Below, in pieces: positions 9,001-15,121 of a stretch of 21,619 bases of DNA. Every line of letters begins with the position of its first letter. The stretch's first letter is position 1. Location: NCBI GenBank assembly GCA_910587395.1, contig CAJULJ010000003.1:78864-100482 (forward strand), given 5' to 3'. Source of the stretch: an uncultured Oscillospiraceae bacterium (GTDB taxonomy: Bacteria > Bacillota > Clostridia > Oscillospirales > Oscillospiraceae). Under the pieces are notes generated by a model. It ran no database searches, was not told where the DNA came from, and worked only from the letters and a program-made list of their open reading frames with translations. The position numbers and the translations under genes are program-made.

Positions 9001-9213
9001 CCGGGCGGCGGCGAGGGGCTGAAGGGTCTCGGCCACGTCCATGGTCCGCAGGTCGGCCAGGATTACATCCGCCTGGGCCGCCAAGGCTTCCTCCGGGCGG
9101 GCGCTGGAGACAAAGACGTGAGAAAAGTGCTCCAGCGGGGGCATTTCCTTTACCAGCCCGGTGTTCTCTTGCTCCCATCCTATCAGGTAAAAATGAACAC
9201 AGCAGCGATACAT
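6040..9213 (-). CDS. Hybrid sensor histidine kinase with PAS domains and two receiver domains
   Basis: A 1057-aa cytoplasmic hybrid kinase with no TM segment. In order: a receiver-like but atypical N-terminal domain (about 1-115); PAS (131-247, ending GTAIDITQERS); PAS (257-374); a divergent PAS-like module (388-519); HisKA with His551 (SHDIRTPMNAIVG); HATPase_c with N-box Asn669, DNGIG (703-707) and GTGLG (733-737); receiver 1 with DDD 794-796, Asp843 and Lys894; receiver 2 with ED 935-936, Asp982 (MDVQMPVMDG) and Lys1036. No HPt or output domain follows, so phosphate must pass to a separate partner, or the protein controls by binding. The ATG at 9213 has AAGGA nine bases upstream; an in-frame start 21 codons earlier has no such site. 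No partner gene is adjacent. Confidence 0.95.
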   Translation of the reverse strand: MYRCCVHFYLIGWEQENTGLVKEMPPLEHFSHVFVSSARPEEALAAQADVILADLRTMDVAETLQPLAAARRKDAQLIVLVNGEQLPQLSPFLSQLQDIWTAPLGAETLRFRFLRWQEDCKQAKDLWQTGQFLDAVINGAPNLVWFKDKNGIHEKVNDSFCKTVNKTREQVQGQGHAYIWDVEQDDPACIESERIVMETEQTYVSEEMIQTGGGSRLLATYKSPLYDLDGSVMGTVGTAIDITQERSYEQEIVHKNDTLEAIFTSLDCGIICHSLDGSRIISINQAALNILGYRSQEELTQDGFFLVAGSVVEEDKEPLYRMMAGLKKPGDSASTEYRVRHPDGRVLHIMGNMKLVEENGHQFIQRFLLDRTAQKLREQQERVETEQRQMELVQALSVDYSLVCVFDLASGTGRSLRTSGCPQGILQSLFSGELQLELCMDRFIDTCVYEEDREAVRNTSRRTYLEEKLSTTSISYLNYRTICCGEMRYFQMKAVRTGDWEKGPHTIVLGFRNVDEETRQEMEKQTVLEDALAQANQASRAKSVFLSNMSHDIRTPMNAIVGFTSLAITHLDQKEQVEGYLKKILTSGSHLVSLINDVLDMSRIESGKMHLEEAPCSLPEILHGLRSIVQADVRSKQLDFFIDTVDVLDEEVYCDKLRLNQVLLNLLSNAIKYTPAGGVISMRIMEKPGAPAGSASYEFHVKDNGIGMSEEFVAHIFEPFERERNSTISGIQGTGLGMAITKNIVDMMGGSIRVRSEQDVGSEFTVSFTFRLQSGPKEVPNIPELQNCRALVVDDDFNTCDSVSYMLQQFGMRAEWTLSGKEAVLRTHQAVMRGDAYSVYIIDWLIPDLNGIEVARRIRKEMGEDVPIIVLTAYDVSDIEEEARDAGVTAFCSKPLFMSELRSCLRAVVGTTQESQEQDAPEQMEHHTGRILLAEDNELNQEIAAAILTEAGFTVEVASNGQIAVDMLKASQPGYYQLILMDVQMPVMDGYAATKAIRALDNRRLSSIPILAMTANAFEEDRREALSAGMNGHIAKPIDIKNLLDTLNKIMNWQKKS

Positions 9214-9968
9214 ACCTACACATCCTTGGTCAGAATAATCTCTCAGTAAGCGGGCGGCACCTACCCACCATATCAAATTTCATGTTAACACGGAAGCCGG
9301 GGCCATGCAAGCATTTTTTCATGGGAAGGGGAAATATTCTCCCCAAAGTTATCCGTTGTGTCAGGCAGGACATTTGCAGGGATGTGTTCCGTGAGCCACA
9401 GAGGTGGAGGAGATATTCATGAACGGCTCATTCAATGTCTTTCCAAGCGTTTATCAATAAAAGCGCGGCGCTTCCGTGTCTCACAGCCTGCGTTTTTCCG
9501 CTTTGGTATTATTGATGATGTTCTAATTTTCAAACTTGTAAAACATGAACTGTTGCAAAACGTAGTATCCTAATTTTCTTTTTCAGAATAGAATTCGCTC
9601 AACGCGTTGTCCTTTAGAGGCGGTGAAACGCAAAGCAACCCCACTCAGGATGTCAAGTCTCACTAACCTGCCTAGAGTCTGCAAGTGGGAAAAAGTGCCA
9701 ACTGGCACATAAACTGCACAAATAAGACGCTGATTTGAGACGGAAGTTTGGGAAAACCGTAAATGTATTGGTGGCAAGTCAAAAAAACCTACAGGATACC
9801 TCAAAAAAGCAACATTTTTAGGACCGAAAAAATATACGGAAAATATATGTACGATAGATTGGGATGAAATTAATTCATGGACACGCTTGACAATCCGAAA
9901 ATTTCTGCGTATGATTAGTAATCATTATTATTCTTAGGGGTCATGTAAGCACAGAGGGGGGAAGGCGA
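9214..9968. other. Gene-poor 755-bp leader of the accessory stretch
   Basis: No convincing full-length gene is present. Base composition turns AT-rich from about 9480 onward, unlike the kinase, which marks the edge of an accessory stretch. It contains a possible 13-codon ORF with a strong ribosome binding site (9419-9460), an imperfect inverted repeat ATCAATAA/TTATTGAT flanking about 50 bases (9453-9510), and at its right end the promoter of the XRE gene. Two longer open frames (9358-9573 plus, 9583-9804 minus) lack recognisable protein features. Confidence 0.5.
9887..9925 (+). promoter_or_regulatory. Near-consensus promoter with palindromic operator of the XRE operon
   Basis: The -35 is a perfect TTGACA (9887-9892), followed by a 17-bp spacer and -10 TATGAT (9910-9915). 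A perfect 15-bp palindrome, ATGATTAGTAATCAT (9911-9925, centred on G9918), overlaps the -10 and the predicted start point near 9922. That is where a repressor would block polymerase, so autorepression by the XRE protein encoded next is likely (inference). A single half-site, TAATCA, occurs again at 10639-10644 just before the second gene. Confidence 0.8.
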
Positions 9969-10586
9969 GTGACGCAAAAAATTGTCGTGTTAAAAAAAGC
10001 TCTGGGAGAACGCATCAAACGTCTTGCGGCGAAGAGGAATATCCCCCTTTCAAAATTGGAGGCACGGGCTGGTTACAGTCTAGGGATGGTGACTAGATGG
10101 ACCAATGCCGAGGACGACGAAAATTTTGATATTTTTTCCAAGCTGGCCACGATTGCCAGCAACCTGGGGGTTTCCGTCGATGAGCTTTTGGGGGTGGGGG
10201 AACCTAAGGAAAACGCCCCCAATGTAGGAGAATCAGACCTTATTTCCTGCATAGTAGATTCAACTGAGGCGAAAAAGCTCCAATGGATGGAAATCGATTG
10301 GAAAATCGTAGAGGAGCTTCCAACAAAGCCACTTTTGGAACCTGAAGAACGCACCCCCACCGGCGCGTGGTCGGTGGAGCGTGGCCGGCTCCGCTTTGTT
10401 TTGGTCGCCTATTGTGACGACCTGGACGATGAGGACGAACCCATGGGCCTTCGCATGTATGCTTTGGCGGGGCATGGGATCCCTCCTCAGCCCATTCAGG
10501 CGGAGACCACCGCGCTGCAGGCGCTCTACATGATGATACAGCTCCAGGCGGCTTACCAGTCACTTGTTGATGACACTATGGAATGA
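9969..10586 (+). CDS. XRE-family helix-turn-helix regulator with novel C-terminal domain
   Basis: A 205-aa cytoplasmic DNA-binding protein. Residues 12-74 form a Cro/CI-type HTH: LGERIKRLAAKRNIPLSKLE, then ARAGYSLGMVTRW as the recognition part, then LATIASNLGVSVDELLGV. Residues 90-205 form an acidic C-terminal domain (VAYCDDLDDEDEPMGLRMYALAG...) that I do not recognise and that may sense a ligand or partner. It starts at GTG 9969 behind a purine-rich AGAGGGGGGAAGG site. Transcription is strong by sequence, with an operator-like palindrome over the start point. It heads an operon with two membrane proteins, so it is the likely controller of that trio. Confidence 0.88.
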   Translation: MTQKIVVLKKALGERIKRLAAKRNIPLSKLEARAGYSLGMVTRWTNAEDDENFDIFSKLATIASNLGVSVDELLGVGEPKENAPNVGESDLISCIVDSTEAKKLQWMEIDWKIVEELPTKPLLEPEERTPTGAWSVERGRLRFVLVAYCDDLDDEDEPMGLRMYALAGHGIPPQPIQAETTALQALYMMIQLQAAYQSLVDDTME

Positions 10587-10665
10587 CTCCTCATTGTTCT
10601 GAAGCTCTCGCTGGCCTTTAGCGGCGATTCTCGTGTCATAATCACCTGAGAGGAGGGATGCTTGG

Positions 10666-11808
10666 ATGACACGTTTAAATCCGGCATACCTCCAAAACTT
10701 GATGTGTATCGCATTTTTACTGCTCCTTGCGTTTTTCCTCATTTTGGTCGTGTTTGGGGGAAAAGGAACGAAAAAAGATACGGGTTCTTCTGAGGCTCGC
10801 TGGGCCGGAAGCGGCGCCATTGCGCTTGCGTGTGTGCTGTCTGCGTTCGTCCTCTCGGTCAGCGCATACAACATACATGCTGCCATAAAGCAGCAGGGAG
10901 AGCTCACCCAAAAGCCCGATGAAGCGCGTCCTGAGGAACCTGAGCCGTGGGTTCCGCTGCCGGTAAAGGACCCGGCGGATGTCTATTCACGGGGACCCGG
11001 AAGCTTGCTGCGGTCCTTTACATTAAACCATTACAACCTGGAAAAGACCACAACAGAGGATGAGGAGACGCTGCGGGAGGAGCTGTACGACCTGTTTGAG
11101 TCGAATAGATTGACGCGCACTCGCTTTGATCTGCCGGCGGATTTTACGGTCCGGGAAGCCGACCCTTCCTCTGAAGTCAAAAAAGCCGGGAGCCTTTCAG
11201 AGTATGACGAGCAGATCAAAGACGCTTATGAGAAAGTGACTGACTCCGGATGCGATGACCATGCTTATCAATATCAACGCATCAACGTCGCTTGCTTGAG
11301 CCGCCTGGATATGCTGAGCCGTCAATGTGAGGGGGGCAAATGCTCCTACAGAGACGTATGGGATGATTTCCTGTATTACAGTGAGTTGGCGGTCTGGGCC
11401 CTGGCCAATGAATATATTTACGGAGACCGGACGAACGCAGGAAAAGTGGATCTTTTTTACCGGCTGGCACAGGCGTATGACCATGTCGGTACGGCTGCGA
11501 CAGACAATGACCCGCCCTTCAAGCATGAACTTTATTTCGTCTCCGCTGCTTGCCTTGAGTTATCCTTCCGCTCGCTGGAAGGAATCAACTTCGCAGACAT
11601 GGGGCAGGAGTACCGCAGTGCCGTTTGGGATCTTTATATGACCATGCACTTCCGCATGGGGAAATTTGTGAACGACCATTACAATTTTTTCAAAAAGGTG
11701 ACGGATTGCAGCACTACGATCAATGGGCTGGAGGGCCTGACACCTGCGGAAAAGAATGAAGTGCAGGAGCATTTGGACGAGCTGGAGGAGTGGAGGTTGT
11801 ACCACTGA
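10666..11808 (+). CDS. Uncharacterised two-TM protein with large extracytoplasmic helical domain
   Basis: A 380-aa protein that I cannot assign to a family. Two membrane helices lie near 12-31 and 46-68, separated by a positively charged loop (GGKGTKKD). By the positive-inside rule this places the remaining 310 residues outside the cytoplasm. After an acidic proline-rich linker (about 75-105) the domain is rich in Tyr, Asp and Glu and mostly helical (e.g. VWDDFLYYSELAVWALANEYIYGD, LFYRLAQAYDHVG), which suggests TPR-like alpha repeats, with four Cys (C195, C209, C221, C226) in one stretch. GAGGAGGG precedes the ATG. It lies 79 bp after the XRE gene and overlaps no other gene, so it is probably the same operon. 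Confidence 0.75.
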   Translation: MTRLNPAYLQNLMCIAFLLLLAFFLILVVFGGKGTKKDTGSSEARWAGSGAIALACVLSAFVLSVSAYNIHAAIKQQGELTQKPDEARPEEPEPWVPLPVKDPADVYSRGPGSLLRSFTLNHYNLEKTTTEDEETLREELYDLFESNRLTRTRFDLPADFTVREADPSSEVKKAGSLSEYDEQIKDAYEKVTDSGCDDHAYQYQRINVACLSRLDMLSRQCEGGKCSYRDVWDDFLYYSELAVWALANEYIYGDRTNAGKVDLFYRLAQAYDHVGTAATDNDPPFKHELYFVSAACLELSFRSLEGINFADMGQEYRSAVWDLYMTMHFRMGKFVNDHYNFFKKVTDCSTTINGLEGLTPAEKNEVQEHLDELEEWRLYH

Positions 11809-11840
11809 ACATGAACCATCGACGGGAAAAGGAGGATATG

Positions 11841-12614
11841 ATGAGAAAAGATATGTATGGACAAACTATACAATCCCAAGAGAAAAAACCGAAGGGCAAA
11901 CGGCAGATGCGCAAAGAGCCTCGCATGACGCTTACACGAATGATCGGAATTCTTGGCAGTCTGGCCACGATCATAGCACTGGGCTGGACCATCGCCACTT
12001 CGGCCGACAATGGAAGCCAAAAGGCCGATGTTCGAGCTGGTGATAACAACCAGATCAATATCTCTCAGACCGAAGATGGCGACATCATCAATCATTTCGA
12101 AAAGACTGGCAGCGTTTCTCGGAGCGCGGACCCGTTGGAGGATCTTCCGGAGGAGCCCTGTCCGCAGTGGCTGGCCAGAGCCTATGACTTGGTCCGGGAA
12201 GGCCGGCAGACAGGCGAATTCGATGAGGCAAAACTTGTCATCGGAAAAATGCTTGAGGCGAAGGGCATGGATCTTCAGAGCAGGTGTATTCTTCAGTACA
12301 ATCTGGGATTGGCATACTACTTCTCTGGAGAAATCGGGTCGGCGCAATGGGCGTTTCAGGAGGCGGTCAAGGGCGGCGGATTCCCGTATGCCTATTACTG
12401 CTTGGGCCTCACCTATGTTGCGGAGGAGTCAGAAAAAACGACCAAGGATTACACAAAAGCCATTGACGCCTTTACCCGTGCCATTGAAGGAGAGGAAAAC
12501 TCGGAATATTATCGTGCCCGTGCCCAGGCATATAAGAAAAGCGGCGACCTTGAAGCGGCTGCTCAGGACATGAAAATGATGGATCGGCTGCTGGCCGCAG
12601 AGCAGCAAAGCTAA
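11841..12614 (+). CDS. Single-TM protein with extracytoplasmic TPR domain
   Basis: A 257-aa type II membrane protein. The N-terminus is strongly basic (KKPKGKRQMRKEPR), followed by one TM (MIGILGSLATIIALGWTIAT, about 34-53), a polar Asn/Asp-rich segment (AGDNNQINISQTEDGDIINH) and then TPR-type helix pairs (LQYNLGLAYYFSGEIGSAQWAFQEAV; YAYYCLGLTYVAEES; TKAIDAFTRAIEG; SEYYRARAQAYKKSGDLEAAAQDM). I chose ATG 11841 because AAAAGGAGG lies five bases before it. ATG 11838 and ATG 11811 are in frame but their spacing is worse. It follows the previous gene by 32 bp and ends the operon. TPR repeats point to protein-protein binding; the partner may be the preceding membrane protein. Confidence 0.75.
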   Translation: MRKDMYGQTIQSQEKKPKGKRQMRKEPRMTLTRMIGILGSLATIIALGWTIATSADNGSQKADVRAGDNNQINISQTEDGDIINHFEKTGSVSRSADPLEDLPEEPCPQWLARAYDLVREGRQTGEFDEAKLVIGKMLEAKGMDLQSRCILQYNLGLAYYFSGEIGSAQWAFQEAVKGGGFPYAYYCLGLTYVAEESEKTTKDYTKAIDAFTRAIEGEENSEYYRARAQAYKKSGDLEAAAQDMKMMDRLLAAEQQS

Positions 12615-12660
12615 TACGAGGGATCGCCCAAATTTTCAGACGATCCACAATGGGACAATA

Positions 12661-12683
12661 GCCTCAGCCGACAGGGCTGAGGC
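12661..12683 (+). terminator. Hairpin after the XRE operon (weak terminator)
   Basis: A 9-bp perfect stem (GCCTCAGCC / GGCTGAGGC) with a GACAG loop lies 47 bp after the TPR gene stop. The downstream tract TGTCTTAGG is only partly T-rich, so termination may be leaky and completed by the second hairpin. Confidence 0.5.
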
Positions 12684-12835
12684 TGTCTTAGGGAATGAAA
12701 TGCGTTCGGGAGAATGGATTGAACCGCTCGGTAAAAAAAACTTGCGGAATAAAACAGATGCGTAGAGAAGACATCTAAAATGGGCCTCCAAGTGTTCAAA
12801 CCTGCTAAACTGTGTTGAAAGAAAAGATGCAGGCA

Positions 12836-12864
12836 AAAAGTCCGCACAAAAGTGCGGATTTTTT
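12836..12864. terminator. Bidirectional intrinsic terminator
   Basis: The stem TCCGCAC / GTGCGGA (12841-12847, 12852-12858) with an AAAA loop is followed by six T's on the plus strand and preceded by AAAAAG, which gives a T-tract on the minus strand. It serves the XRE operon and also the Cys-rich gene that ends at 12973 on the other strand. Confidence 0.85.
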
Positions 12865-12972
12865 GCGCCTTATTTATATTGTAGAACACACGGTGCGGTC
12901 AAGAAATATGCGCAAAAAGGTTTGCGGTCTCTGGAAGAACATTGAGCAAAATGATAACGGGCAAATCACTTT

Positions 12973-13755
12973 TTAAATCTCATAAATGTTGAGAGATGCC
13001 TGCTCTACAAAAAGGCTGCCCCCATAATTCAAAAGCAGGGCGAGGTCGGCGCAGGGTGCGGGATGGGCCTGGGGGAAAAGTATGGTGGAGTAATGCAGCG
13101 TCAAGGGCTCACACTTCAAGCAGTTTACAGAAAAATAGAGGGGCAGGACCTCCTGGAAAGTCTCGCAGGGTGTGATCCTGACAAAGACGGCCCCTGCGTG
13201 GTCCCCGCAGTAGGGGCCTCGGACATTTATGGTGTAATCCAGCCCATAGGTTTTTTCCGAATCCAGATCCACAAACGCGGGCCGCTCCTCCTTCCAGCGA
13301 ATGCCGCACCCCTTGCGCTCCCGGCATTTCCAGGACAGGAGGAACCCGTTGTCCCAGGAAAAACCATCACACTGGCTGACCAGATGAATCGCGCTTTTCC
13401 GGCAGCTTGGGTTGCCGCAGGGCGGGCCACCCGGACAGGGCGGTGGTTCCGGCGTGGGTGCGTGGCCGCCGGCCTCCAGTGCCTTTTCCAGTTTCCCTTT
13501 CAGCAACATTTGGCTTTGCATCACAGTGTCCAGCAGCTGCGTCACGCTCTTGTTCACCGCCAGAACCTCTTGAGGGCTGGCACAGATTTTCTGCCCTCCT
13601 GGGAGGGTGCCCAGGATATATTGAAGCTTCTCGCCTTCGGCGTTCAAAATGTGGCTGAGAGCCAGCTCCTCCATGGCAATGGAGGCAATAATCATCGTGA
13701 GCGCCTCATCTTTTGTCATATCCGCCCCGCAGGGAGGAAAAGAAGGCATAGACAT
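12973..13755 (-). CDS. Cys-rich spore-surface-like protein with BclA-type N-terminal module
   Basis: A 260-aa protein whose first 95 residues match the two collagen-like proteins on the other strand (MSMPSFPP..., then IAMEELALSHILNAEGEKLQYILGTLPG), including a helical segment (LAVNKSVTQLLDTVMQSQMLLKGKLEKALEA). Instead of collagen repeats it has a Pro/Gly/Cys linker (PEPPPCPGGPPCGNPSC) and a roughly 140-aa Cys-rich domain (WKCRERKGCGIRW, PYCGDHAG, SVNCLKCEP) that I do not recognise. About 14 cysteines suggest disulfide cross-linking, as in spore coat or exosporium proteins. The ATG at 13755 has GGAG nine bases upstream. It is divergent from the first collagen-like gene across a 239-bp gap. Its role as a spore outer-layer component is inferred from the shared module and the neighbours. 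Confidence 0.8.
   Translation of the reverse strand: MSMPSFPPCGADMTKDEALTMIIASIAMEELALSHILNAEGEKLQYILGTLPGGQKICASPQEVLAVNKSVTQLLDTVMQSQMLLKGKLEKALEAGGHAPTPEPPPCPGGPPCGNPSCRKSAIHLVSQCDGFSWDNGFLLSWKCRERKGCGIRWKEERPAFVDLDSEKTYGLDYTINVRGPYCGDHAGAVFVRITPCETFQEVLPLYFSVNCLKCEPLTLHYSTILFPQAHPAPCADLALLLNYGGSLFVEQASLNIYEI
13607..13685 (-). repeat. Inverted repeat arm (left)
   Basis: On the minus strand these 79 bases match 14065-14143 on the plus strand at 75 of 79 positions by direct comparison. They encode the shared IAMEELxLSHILNAEGEKLQYILG part of two divergent genes. The four differences are single bases, three of them silent third positions. Confidence 0.9.
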
Positions 13756-13994
13756 ATTTTACTACTCCAATCAACCGCTCCGTTCCGAGGCGTTCTCTTT
13801 GGGCCGGAACGCGGTGGACGTACGGCGCGTCGTCCGCGCCGCCAGTCTATTTTATGCGCCCGGTTTCTTGTTGGAGAATGTCGGATGGAGGAACCCGCCG
13901 GACCATGGGCACATATGCTGTGTCAGGTGCCTGCCGGAGCCGGGACGTCCGGCCAAGCGACCGGCTGGGCACCGTCTGGAAAGGAGCTTTGCCC

Positions 13995-15107
13995 ATGTCT
14001 ATGCCTAGCTTTCCTATAATCGATCCCCCGATCGACCGGGAAGATGCAGTCAATCAGATCCTGTCCTCCATCGCCATGGAGGAGCTGGGTCTCAGCCATA
14101 TTTTGAACGCCGAAGGTGAGAAGCTTCAATATATCCTGGGCACTCTGCCCGGCCTCAGCGGTCCCCCGGCCACCGTCAGCGACGTGCTGGCGGCCAATGA
14201 GAGCGTACGCGATCTGCTGGAAACCACCGTCCAGAACCAGCTCTTCTTGAGAGCGAAAATGCAAGGCGCACTGGAGGCGTCCCAGATGCAGGGCGCCACC
14301 GGCGCCACCGGTCCCACCGGACCCACCGGTCCTGCGGGCGGCGCCACCGGTCCTGCCGGTCCTACCGGCGCCACCGGTCCTACCGGCGCTACAGGTGCCA
14401 CCGGTGCCACGGGCGCCACCGGTCCCACCGGTCCCACCGGCGCGGTTGGCGCGGTCGGCGCTACGGGTATCACCGGCGCCACCGGTCCCACCGGCGCGAA
14501 CGGTGCCACGGGCGCCACCGGCGCCACTGGAAGCACGGGCGCTACGGGTGCCACCGGCGCCACGGGCGCTGCCGGTGCTGCCGGCATTGCCGGCGTCACC
14601 GGTCCTACCGGCGCGACCGGCGCGACCGGCGCCACCGGCCCCACCGGTCCCACGGGCGCCACGGGCGTCACCGGTCCCACCGGTCCCACCGGCGTCAACG
14701 TCACGGCCACCTCCAGCTTTGCGGCCAACACCAGTGGCTCTGTGCTGGCGGTGGTACTGGCGGGCGTTCTCGTCCCGCTGCCGGATGCCCAGGTTCTGCC
14801 CGCCGATATCACGGTCAACGCGGCCAACACCGTATTCACGGTGAACACCGCCGGGCGTTACCGCCTCTCCTATGAGGTGAACACCACCGCTTCCCTGGCC
14901 AGCGGAACCACCCTGCTGATCAACGGCACGGCCAACACGGCCTCCACCATCGCGCCGCTGGTGTCTCTCAGCCATTTCTCCAATGAGGTTATGCTGAACC
15001 TTGCCGCCGGCACCACCGTATCCCTGCAAATGTTCGGGATTGTGTCCGCCGCGACGCTGCTTCCGGGCTCTGCGGGCGCCTCCCTGATGATCACCCGTCT
15101 GAGCTGA
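13995..15107 (+). CDS. Collagen-like spore-surface protein, BclA type (1)
   Basis: A 370-aa exosporium-type glycoprotein. Residues 1-99 are the N-terminal targeting-like module with ELGLSHILNAEGEKLQYILGTLPG. Residues 100-235 are 45 Gly-X-Y triplets with one extra Gly after triplet 5; 36 triplets end in Thr, typical of O-glycosylated bacterial collagens. Residues 236-370 resemble the BclA C-terminal trimerising beta domain (AGRYRLSYEVNTT...LLINGT...GASLMITRLS). ATG 13995 follows AAGGAG at the right spacing; upstream in-frame ATGs lack a site. A weak sigma-K-like match exists upstream (AC at 13893, CATATGCTG at 13912-13920), so late mother-cell expression is possible. It forms an operon with the next paralog. 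Confidence 0.9.
   Translation: MSMPSFPIIDPPIDREDAVNQILSSIAMEELGLSHILNAEGEKLQYILGTLPGLSGPPATVSDVLAANESVRDLLETTVQNQLFLRAKMQGALEASQMQGATGATGPTGPTGPAGGATGPAGPTGATGPTGATGATGATGATGPTGPTGAVGAVGATGITGATGPTGANGATGATGATGSTGATGATGATGAAGAAGIAGVTGPTGATGATGATGPTGPTGATGVTGPTGPTGVNVTATSSFAANTSGSVLAVVLAGVLVPLPDAQVLPADITVNAANTVFTVNTAGRYRLSYEVNTTASLASGTTLLINGTANTASTIAPLVSLSHFSNEVMLNLAAGTTVSLQMFGIVSAATLLPGSAGASLMITRLS
14065..14143 (+). repeat. Inverted repeat arm (right)
   Basis: This is the partner of 13607-13685 on the opposite strand, 75 of 79 identical. The two arms enclose about 380 bp that include both gene starts and the divergent promoter region. Confidence 0.9.
14292..14699 (+). repeat. Collagen-like Gly-X-Thr triplet repeats (gene 1)
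   Basis: 136 codons encode 45 GXY triplets, mainly GAT and GPT, with one inserted Gly after the fifth. Codon use varies (GGC/GGT, ACC/ACG), so the DNA is an imperfect 9-bp-period repeat able to slip and change length. Confidence 0.95.
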
Positions 15108-15121
15108 GGAGGTGCAACGGT

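Larger units (their letters stand above)
12615..12972. other. Intergenic region between accessory operon and spore-surface locus
   Basis: This 358-bp AT-rich gap separates the plus-strand XRE operon from the convergent Cys-rich gene. It holds two hairpins (12661-12683 and 12841-12864) described separately. A 92-codon minus-strand frame (12611-12889) covers both hairpins and has no recognisable features, so I do not call a gene. Confidence 0.6.

Noticed and set aside
6052..9249. A 1065-codon open frame on the plus strand opposite the hybrid kinase
   Set aside because: It is a GC-rich antisense shadow of a gene with complete kinase and receiver motifs. The product is a low-complexity mix of His, Gln, Val, Leu and Gly with no domain.
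9358..9573. 71-codon plus frame starting with GTG
   Set aside because: It has no ribosome binding site and an unlike-protein composition, and it overlaps the better supported 13-codon ORF.
9583..9804. 73-codon minus frame in the gene-poor region
   Set aside because: It has no Shine-Dalgarno, no recognisable motif, and lies in AT-rich sequence; probably chance.
12611..12889. 92-codon minus frame
   Set aside because: It runs through two hairpins that look like terminators and has no protein features.
13893..13920. Sigma-K-like promoter before the first collagen gene (AC, 17 bases, CATATGCTG)
   Set aside because: The match is loose (the final A of CATAnnnTA is missing) and such short motifs are common; mentioned in the gene entry only as a hint.
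13063..14019. A 318-codon plus-strand open frame opposite the Cys-rich gene
   Set aside because: The minus-strand frame encodes the module shared with the collagen proteins and has a good ribosome binding site; the plus frame has neither.
14126..14848. Open frames on the opposite strand of both collagen tracts (PVAPVGPV-type products; also 15091-15972)
   Set aside because: They are reverse-strand readings of the Gly-X-Thr codons; the repetitive pattern alone keeps them open.
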